DNA of 64,000 bases from Escallonia rubra (Eukaryota; Streptophyta; Magnoliopsida; Escalloniales; Escalloniaceae). Both the position numbers and the translations under genes were made by a program. Positions 55,457-64,000 of the stretch are shown piece after piece; position 1 is the stretch's first letter, and every line of letters starts with the position of its first letter. Under the pieces are notes generated by a model that saw nothing but the letters and a program-made list of their open reading frames with translations, had not been told where the DNA came from and made no database searches. The DNA is taken from NCBI GenBank assembly GCA_033065855.1, contig JAVXUO010002792.1, positions 186,001 to 250,000 of the forward strand, read 5' to 3'.

Positions 55457-56562
55457 AATGAATCCCTTTTTTTGTCATTATTGCCTGACCACTAAAATCT
55501 ATTAATGATCATGTGAATCTATTTGCATACATGAGCTCAAAAAAGAAAGCACTACATATGATAAAATGAGTAAATTGGATAGAACTGACCACATTGGTGT
55601 AGCTCTGCCTGCTTTGTTTGACAATAACCCTTTCCAGCCCTTGCATCTATCTTTAGCCTGGGCAACAAAAGAACGGGAAAAATCGTTGCGATTTAGTGAC
55701 AATATCCAAAGAAGTTGCAATGTATTTCCCAAAATTCTCCTGAATAGGAATCTTTAAGATTTGGGATACTACCAACCGCATGTGTTATGGTGTATTAGGA
55801 CTACAACAGAGAATAATTTTTCAATGTTGAGGAGTTGTCCAGAAAATCCCACAATAACGATCCAAGTGGATGTTCAGACTTTCTTAATTCTTTTGGTCCA
55901 TATGAAAAAAGACCGAGGATTTGTCTGCAAACAGAAAATGGTTGTTAGCTGGAGTTATAGTAGCAGACCTACTACCGTGAATAGTTCCAAGATTCTGAGC
56001 CTCAATAAGAGGTGAATTTTTTATTATGCCTTCCTTACTTAACCAGACTTTTGAGTTTGAACAATGTTTGTCAGTTTTTGAGCTATCAAAATTTTACAAA
56101 TATTTGACCATCTAGCTACAAATTCATTTTGAAACTCAAACACAAGAGTGTTCATGACCCCTTTCATTCAATTAATAAGGGCTTCTAGAGATGATTTTAT
56201 AGACCGTGTTGCAAAGACTGATTGGCCTAGAATAATGTAGACAATTGTTGTAGTTCTTTTTTAGGGATAAGAGTGACATATGTTTAATTTATCTCACTCA
56301 CCAAATATATAGAGTTAAGGAATGATAAAACGGCTTCTGTAATGGAAAACTCATAAATCCCAACAACTTTGGTATAATGTGTTTAAAATAATAATCAGTA
56401 CTCCAAAAAATAAAAGATTGATAATTTTGAGCAATACTGGGGTATTAGTAGAGTATAAAAACTTAATTTTTTTTGAGTTAAAATGTAACTTTTGGAAACT
56501 TTTGGGGTCATTTTGTAAATATGGAAACTTTGGGGGCCATTTTGAAATTATGAAAAATGGGC

Positions 56563-56653
<91 letters not shown>

Positions 56654-57779
56654 AAGTTTTGAGAACATGGGTGTTATTATGATGCCACCTCCTACTATTT
56701 TATTTGGATGACTAACCTAATTTTAATATAAACCAAGGGATAAATTTTAAAAAGGAAAATTAAAGAAAGTAAAACCAAACCAAAACAAAAGAAATAGAAA
56801 CAGAAAATAGAAATAGAGAAGAGAAAGAACATAGCAGAAAAATAGAGAGTTCAGGGAAGAGAAAGAAAAAGAAAGAGAGAAGAAGAAGAAGGAAAAGGGG
56901 ACAAGAACTCGGAAGCCCCATTTGCCAGAGTAGCGAGTCATAGGAGCAATAGCACCGGTATCTCACTAGTTCTTCCCTTTCCCCTCATCTTCCATGTTCG
57001 TTCCAAATGCAATTGATACCTAGTTTTTGTCATCTTCCACATATTATGTTATTCTTGTGAGAGTTTTACATAGAATTACTAGTGTGGATATGAGAGTTTA
57101 TATAAGGAATGGAGTGAAAGTAATAGAGAACCATTGGTGCCGTGAACAAGTAGGTGGGTTAACATGGGTTTGACCCATTGTCATTTCTATTTCAATCTTC
57201 AGCGGAAAATGAAGGCTTGTTTATATGAGAATTGTTAATTGTATATCCAAAGTTTTATTTACTATAGTGGGAAATTGAAGTTTTGAGTGATATTGGTAAA
57301 GGCATTAGGAAGATGGTACTGGAATTAGAACAAGGGAGGAGACTAAAGTATATGACAATGGCTCAGGAAAATCATAAATTGGGGGTGGGTGGGGGTAGGG
57401 TGTTGGATGGCAATGAAGAGTGTGTGAATGGGTGAATAAAACACAGTGTGTGTGTGCACGCACTATGAGGTGGGCATCATGTATAGTTCATGAGTGTGTG
57501 TGTTTGCAGAGTTTTAAGTATGTATATAGTGTAAATAATGTGTATAAAAATGTGTAAGTATGTGTTAGTGTGTGGAAGTGGGTGAAAGTAAGAGAGTGTG
57601 TGAGGTTTGTCTGTTTCGGAAGGGTGTGTTGGGACTGCTGGGTTTTGATGAGGAAGAAGAAGTACATAGAGGGAAAAAGTTGGGTTTCAAATTTGAACTC
57701 AAAGTGTCGCTAAAAGTATTTTAATTTAGCAGTTTCTTTCTCAATTCTTAAAACAAGTTTAGAAATTTATTTGGACAAA
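55457..57779. other. AT-rich DNA, possibly upstream part of the next LTR
   Basis: No gene. (AT)n(GT)n microsatellite at 56567-56652. A-rich tract 56755-56830 and GTGTGTG-rich 57430-57600 resemble, reversed, the CA-rich middle of the LTR at 27975-33226, so part may belong to the LTR ending at 59835. Confidence 0.45.
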
Positions 57780-59835
57780 GTACAAAACAGTAACCCCCGT
57801 TATGTTTTACAAGATGTACATTGTGGAATTGTTTTGAGAATTTTTTGTGTCTATGAAGGATGCTAAATTAGGGTATCAATAAAAAGGATTTCTCAATTTA
57901 TGTAGTATAGAAAATCAAGTTATTTTAATATAAAACTTTTAGGAGAATCTTATTTTACTGAGATGCTTCATTTTTTTAAAAAATTGTGTCATTCCGAGGT
58001 TGATAGCTATTTTTAGTGGAACTGGCTTCTTAATGCTCAATCCGGACAACGCTTCAAGAGTTTTGAGCGAAAATTTCCTGAAACACTTTTTAACCCAAAA
58101 ATGACTTTAGGATGCTTAAAACGATATTTCAAATATTTTTGAAATTTCTCTGGTGCGTAGGGCACCAGGGGATGTTTTCGTAAATTTCCACTCGAGAGGG
58201 GGTGTTATGGTAATTTTACATATAAGAGGTACTTTTTGGTAAATTCACACACGGTAGAGATATTTTGGTAATTTTATCTACGAGAAGAGTGTTTTAGTGA
58301 TATGGGTATGAGATGGGTGTTTTTGGTAAATTTTACACATGGGAGGTATTTTGATAATTTTTACATACCCGGTGAGTGGGTCATTGTGGGAATGTGTGAG
58401 TTGGTATTGAGATCGTAGTATCATGCTATAGACTGTATGCTAATAATTGGATTGTTTCGCTTAGGTTAAAACATAAGATTTCTCTGGTTAGCTTAGCTTC
58501 AGACTGAGGTAAGGGTTTATATCTGAACCTTGGGTAAGGGTTTCTATCCGAACCTTCTGCTCACCAACTTGCTTTTGTAAGTATTCTTTAGATTTGCTTA
58601 TGGCTATTGTTGAACCTTGAATCAATATTTGAAATTCTTATCTATACATACCTTTTGTTGCATGCAGAGCAAATTTGATAATTGTTCATATTTCTTCTTT
58701 CTATTCATTTGTGGGTATTCTTAAACTCTGAGTGATGAATTGATATCATCATGTTTAATTGTCAATGAAACCCTAATTGATCTCAGTTATTTGAATTCAT
58801 GTTTATCCTTATTTTTTATTGCATGTCGAGCATTGAAATACTTGTTGATATGATTGTTGTTTTTGTATATTGACCTGGAAATATGTTATGTGAGGATGCG
58901 TTATAAGGATGGTCTGTTCCTATGGAGGGCTAATACCTTGATGAAAAAGGACGAGTTATTGTACATCATGCAAGTGTAATATGTATTGTGCATAGCCTGA
59001 GTGGCATTGTCTCTGCCCATGGTCAATATATTCTGAATTTGCTTACATTGTATCTTACAACGATTGTTTTGAAATCAATTGGAAATGAATGTCTTGATAT
59101 CTGATTGAAGAGGATTGAGTTGAAACTCTTCCCCATATTGTTATCAAATTGTTTGTGATTATCTGAAACACTTCCCTATATTGTCTTTGAACTATTTGTA
59201 TTTGTTTTGAAATCTTTTGGAAAACCATCATTGTATCGTAAAATGATGGATTTGAAAATGATCTTTAAATGATTGTTTTGGTATTTGATTGAAGAGGATT
59301 GTGGTGAAACTCTTCCTCATGTTGTCATCAAACTGTTTATGATTGTTTGAAATGTTGTGAAAAATTATCATCAAATGGACTCTGGAATCATCTTGTAAAT
59401 CCTTAGGTTGTTCCTTGAGCGACCTTACTGAGCACTCAAAAGCTCACTCTCGTTTGATTCCCTTTTTGCAGGTAATGATCAAATGTAGATTGCTCGAGGA
59501 TGGGTTAGAGCCTGAGTAAGATTTTGGAGTGCCCACCACCATGTTGGATAATAGGACCTCTATGTGGATCGGTACTATTAGTTGTTTTGTAAAGAACCTA
59601 AGTTTGAGTTTTGGAAGTTTTAAGTTGTAAAATTATCTTAAGTTAAAGTTTTTTTTAAGTTATATATTTTGAAGAATTTGACTTAGTGTCCATTTAGAAG
59701 CTTTGGTATATTTTGGAAGTTGCGGTTGAGTTAAAATTATTTCTGTCAGTAAGTAGGGTCTCATGTATTGTGATGTGGTAAGTTAATGCTTCGAGCGTTC
59801 GGGGCGACAGAGCTTTGGATTTCTGGGTCATTACA
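57780..59835 (+). mobile_element. Gypsy LTR, plus orientation (start uncertain)
   Basis: Ends ...GGGGCGACAGAGC...TGGGTCATTACA at 59835. It is the inverse of the minus LTR at 12835-14874. Shared tracts include GGTAATTTTACAT-type repeats (58200-58370), GTAAGGGTTTATATC (58512-58526) and the AAAAGCTCACTCTCGTTTGA block (59439-59458). No PBS or gag follows, so it is solo-like. The 5' boundary could not be fixed and may lie well upstream. Confidence 0.7.
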
Positions 59836-60106
59836 CGTAGGGATTCCATCGGCCTCGGCGATTTCAATGGTACAAAGTTAGAAAGAGCCTTTCGAACTCT
59901 CATCCATATGAAGTTTTTTTTAGGAACAAAGCTAAATGGTCTGCAGATAGAGCTTTTTGCAGAGCATTACCGAAAATGAACTAATGGGACGACTCTGCAC
60001 CAAATTGCTTAGTGCGGACCTACAAATATTAGAGAAATGATTGACAAAGAAATTTATAATTTGATATTTAATAGATACCCACACATTCTGAGAGTTTAAG
60101 ATCTGA
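59836..60106. other. Spacer between LTRs
   Basis: No gene or repeat recognised. Confidence 0.45.
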
Positions 60107-62743
60107 TGTTTAACGCCTCAGAAAATCCGAAACCCCCAGCAAATCCAGAACATTAACACTCACTCGACCATTTACACAAGGACAATAATATCCTGATAAC
60201 CAAAATGGACAACCATCATTAGAACAATTAAACCGTCAATTAAATCGTAGTCTTAGTAGATTGTCATAAATAAAAAATCAAATCTAAGTCTGAAATATTT
60301 TAAATAACAAAATTCGACCACGCAGGCATTCTAATGGACAATACGGTAACTTAAATCAACTCGCTTGCTTGACCCTAGTCCGTACCCAAGCAACCTATCG
60401 TTGGTTATATATAACCTGCGGAAAAGAAGTCAAACGAGAGTGAGCTTTTGAGAGCCCAATAAGGTTGATTAAGGATTCAAACAGTGCGATTCGAATGGTT
60501 TTTACATTTGAAGTCAAATAACTATTTTTTAAAAAAATGAAATAAAAACCAGAGCATCTCGATACAACTATAGGGAAGGGTATCAACTCAATCCCTCAAA
60601 TTAATAGACATTTCAAAACACATTTCAGATACAATAAAACATAGCAGATGACAATGAACATGAGCAGTACAAAATAGCAAAGCCACCCCAACGGTGCTTA
60701 GATACACTTTACATAGCATATGTACACTAGTTAGTCCATTTAGGTACTAGTTTCAACCCAAAAAAAAAAAAAAAAACAGACCATCCTTATAACACCAACA
60801 ATACATACCATCCTTTTAACGCCTTTGATTTACCATCTCATATCAATGTTTAGAAGAAATAAACACAATTCAAAATGTTGTATAATGATCGAAAACACAA
60901 TTCAAAATGTTGTATAATGATCGATTCGATAAAACAAATGAGCATTAAAAGGATTTCAAACGACCGCTTTAAGGTTCAAGCTAGGGTTTCATGGGCAATT
61001 CCAATTTTTTTTTATGTCAATCATTAAATCAAAGTTTAATGGACTTCGATAGCAATCGAAATAAGACATACAAGATCAAACTGATGAAATGAGGTTTTGG
61101 ATAGAATCTCTTACTTAGGTCCAAAGCTAAGTTACACTCTCAATCAAAAGTCTGCGATCCTCAGAATGACCTAAGTTAGGGCATCGCAATTATTAGAACA
61201 TAGACCAAACTACAGTCGAGTAAGACCAATACTAATTACTTATACGATGTCCAATTCTACTTTCAGAATAACCCAATTCATAACAGTTCCCACAAATGGC
61301 CAAAACTTGTCAAAAACCCTAGCACAATCCTAAAGCTTAACCACACCTCCAAATTCACAATAAATATTTCATAAAATTCTTTTATAGGTTAAAAAGTTTA
61401 TAAGATCACAATACTAATATATATGATTTTTTGAATATTTTCTATTTAAAAATAATTTTCTTAAATGCAAGAAAAACCCAAAAAAAAGCCATTAACATTT
61501 ATAGGTCAAAACGAAATCCATAATCTTTATAGTAGCCTTAAATATGTAAGAAAAAATACAAAAACTAAAATCTGGTAAAAAAAATTCATTAAAACTATTA
61601 TTAAATTATTCATTTTGCCCAAACAAATGCAATATGAAAATCATAGCAAATCACCTCTGAAAATTCTAAAATTTGAACCGGAACATCTAAGAACCATAAT
61701 AACAATATACAAAAATTGCTAGTATTAAAAAATGAGTTGACATAGTCCAAATAGATTTTAGAATCTCAAAATTTGTGCAAAATATATAAAATATCAAACG
61801 ATTTCCAAAAATTCTTAAAACATCTCAGAAATTCAAAAATGGTTTAAAAAAATCCATTCTTAAGATAAAATGGCCGAAACAACCACCAAAAATCAACACG
61901 CATCGGTGATGGTGGTGGCAGTACTGTTCATCTTCTAATTCCCAGAAATGACAAACCCTAAATATGTTTTTCTTTGGCTTCATGTTGTCTCATTTTTCTT
62001 GCTCTAATCCTTTCATCTAATACGCTAACACATGTTATAACAATAATAAAAGATTCACAATCAAATTTATAGAGTTTTACGAAAAGAAAAGTGTGTGTGT
62101 GTGTGTACACACACACACGTGTACAAATACATGTATACACACACCAAAATGGTGTTGTTTTAAGGGTGATTACCTTATGAATTCCTCCTCAGAAAAAAAT
62201 CTTCTACCTCCCAACTCTTCCTTTGATCCAATCTCTCTCTTCTCTCCCTTTCTTCCACTTTCTCTCTCTACACTCTCTCTTCTGCTGTAACCAAAGGACT
62301 AATGTTCTCCTTCTCTACTGTAACCGAAAATACAATCTTAAGGTAAGACTTAATGTTCTACTAAACCTCTCTGATATTGTTTCCAAAATAGAGAGTTGAC
62401 TTAACAAAAAAAAAATCAATATGCATCGTTTAATTATTTAATAGCCCTAACTTTAATTTTAAATTATTTATGTATCCCTTTAACTATCATAAATTGCCTA
62501 TTGTACCACGCTTCACAATTGTCGTAAAAGGTTTCCAAAAATATCACTGATGCCAATCGTTACTAAAAGCCCCAATTAATATCACATATAATAGCTATCC
62601 TTAAAATACAACTTATGGTTCCTACAATTGTCACTAAAGATCACAAAAGTTATAAGGCAGACCAATTTGTCGCTAAAGGTAGAATGATTTTTTTTTTTTA
62701 GGATTTTTATCATGAAACCAGTCTAAGATTTTGGGGTATTACA
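60107..62743 (-). mobile_element. 3' LTR of a minus-strand gypsy element
   Basis: On its own strand it starts TGTAATACCCCAAAATC (62743 downward), directly after the polypurine tract GGGGGAGAA (62754-62744), and ends near 60107 (rev. comp. of TGTTTAACGCCTC). It shares blocks with 12835-14874 (GAAGTCAAACGAGAGTGAGC) and with 27975-33226. (GT)n/(CA)n at 62091-62118. Confidence 0.78.
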
Positions 62744-63168
62744 TTCTCCCCCAGTTATAAAAATTCATCCTTGAAATTTACGCACCTAAAGTATCGAACA
62801 AATGAGGGTAAGCACTTCGCATGGTATCCTCTTATTCCTAAATAGCCTCTTCAGTAGTGTGATTCCTCCACTATCACCTTGGTCCCACAGAACTTGTTCA
62901 CGTCGGTCTAATATCTCCACCGGCACCTCCACATAACTCAAGTCTGTCTGAATATCATTAGGACGATGCAACAAAACACGAGTCGGATCATGCACATACT
63001 TCCTCAACACCGACACATGGAATACAATGTGAACATACGACAGATCAGACGACAATGCCAAACTATAAGCTACATGTCCAATTCTCTCAAGAATCTCATA
63101 GGGTCCAATATATCTTGGGTTGAGCTTACCTTTCTTCCCGAGACATATCACTCCCTTCTAAGGAGATA
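62744..63168 (-). pseudogene. Gypsy integrase C-terminus / pol end
   Basis: Minus strand, frame 63151 to 62786: GKLNPRYIGPYEILERIGHV, YSLALSSDLSYVHIVFHVSV, LRKYVHDPTRVL and DLSYVEVPVEILDRREQVL, the conserved tail of plant gypsy pol after the integrase core. The later part is diverged and shifts frame (normal members continue with a W-rich chromodomain-like end). At 63160 the upstream part of pol is cut by the LTR at 63169. Only this about 140-codon tail remains, so no function is expected. Confidence 0.88.
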
Positions 63169-64000
63169 TGTCACAACCCGAATCCATGGGTGAGCCCATG
63201 AGCTAGGTTCATGACAGGCCGCAGGCCCATTCGAATATCCACCCAGGGCTTTGCCAGGACTTATTACAACGTGTACATTATGTGTGTGTGCGCCCTCTCT
63301 CTTGCAGTGTGTGTGTGGGAGGTGGGGGTGGTTCTGTGTCCAATACGTGTATGTGTGTGTCAGGGGAGAGGGGAAACTGTGGTAGGAATGTGTGCGTCAT
63401 GTTCAATGTGCGTTTGTTGGTTGTGTGCGTGAGTGGGTGTCCATGGATGGGTTTGTGGTGGGGGTGGGTGTGTGTTTGTGTGTAGGATGAGGGGGTAGGG
63501 GAAACTACGGTAGGGGGTGTACGTGCGCGCGTGTGTTATGGGTATGTTTGTATGTGCGTGTAGTGGTCGAATGGGGTTGGGGGAAGGGAACCCTTGTGTG
63601 TGGTGTATGTGGTTGTATGTGGTGGTATGTGGTGGTGGGTGGTCGACATGTGAGGTGGGAGACATTGATTGGGTAAAAGTGAGAGAATTGAGAAAAATAA
63701 GTTGGAAGAATGTCATTAAGTTAAAATAGGTAAGGACAAAGGGTATTATGGTCAATTTACGCAATCCATAACGTATCCCTCTAAAGTGCCCAAATTCTGT
63801 AAGTGTGGACAGGTTTAGTGCTTAAATTTAATGTTGGGGGAGAAGGGGGAGGGGAAAGGGGGGGGGCATCACACATCGCATATCACACAAGGGGTTATTA
63901 GCTAGTTTCCCCTAAAAGTAATCCTAGTGCCATATATGCCCTTAGGCTTTATTCACGATGAAAAAAAAGGAGCAAAAATGATCTGGTCAGCTGTTTTAGA
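63169..64000 (-). mobile_element. Gypsy LTR inserted in pol, runs off the window
   Basis: Opens (+) TGTCACAACCCGAATCCATG, the same kind of end as the solo LTR at 27975 (TGTCATGATCCGAACCC), with the shared blocks GGCCGCAGGCCCA and GGGCTTTGCCAGGACTTA. The following TG-rich region (63260-63660) mirrors the CA-rich region at 29920-30420. The other end is beyond 64000. The frames at 63211-63764 are low-complexity translations. Confidence 0.72.

Noticed and set aside
63211..63764. C/V/G-rich and P/T/H-rich frames at the right end
   Set aside because: TG/CA-rich low-complexity LTR sequence; the real signal nearby is the gypsy pol tail.

Overview
This window is nuclear DNA of a flowering plant, most likely a eudicot. 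It is AT-rich, has GT-AG introns and carries typical angiosperm transposon families: PIF/Harbinger, hAT, Mutator-like, Stowaway-like MITEs, Ty3/gypsy and Ty1/copia LTR elements, and LINEs. Nothing suggests prokaryotic or organellar DNA. I see no rRNA, tRNA or CRISPR array.

Only one host gene is convincing. It is a homologue of ARGLU1 (arginine- and glutamate-rich protein 1; Arabidopsis At1g10890 type) on the + strand, with coding exons at 10387-10499, 23541-23759, 25836-26055 and 43793-44047. All junctions are GT-AG and keep the frame. The introns are about 13.0, 2.1 and 17.7 kb and are filled with layered transposons, so about 0.8 kb of coding sequence is spread over 34 kb. A 7.4-kb PIF/Harbinger element (2696-10088), itself inside a Stowaway-like MITE, ends about 170 bp before the start codon, so any native upstream promoter has been displaced or replaced.

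Layout. 1-2480: intergenic with a gypsy-type LTR (789-1994). 2482-10214: MITE containing the Harbinger element, which holds a hAT MITE (3727-4852), an unclassified insertion with a 14-bp target duplication and a minisatellite (5413-6818), and two decayed transposition genes. 10387-44047: the ARGLU1-like gene. Intron 1 holds a diverged internal duplication, an LTR, a chromovirus pol relic, snRNA-promoter-like repeats, a FAR1/MULE-type relic and an RTE-LINE 3' end. Intron 2 holds a copia relic. Intron 3 holds a LINE split by a solo LTR (27975-33226, TSD CTCGT), which is itself hit by a Mutator-like element (31349-32523, 9-bp TSD). It also holds a Pack-MULE (34087-36333) with a chimeric open frame joining DUF4408 and UDP-glycosyltransferase fragments, and two further Mutator-like copies, one with a captured PB1-domain fragment.

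44048-52133: mostly non-genic, with another Mutator-like copy, palindromic arrays of ACGTGGTT/AACCACGT, and a decayed minus-strand coiled-coil gene with a duplicated segment. 52134-64000: a small LTR element with both LTRs and almost no interior, a plus-strand solo-like LTR, and a minus-strand gypsy element represented by its LTR and the end of pol, cut by another LTR.

No multi-gene system is present. The most novel items are the chimeric transduplicate in the Pack-MULE, its hairpin-bearing terminal repeats, and an LTR family that carries an internal copy of a pol-end/polypurine/LTR-start junction.
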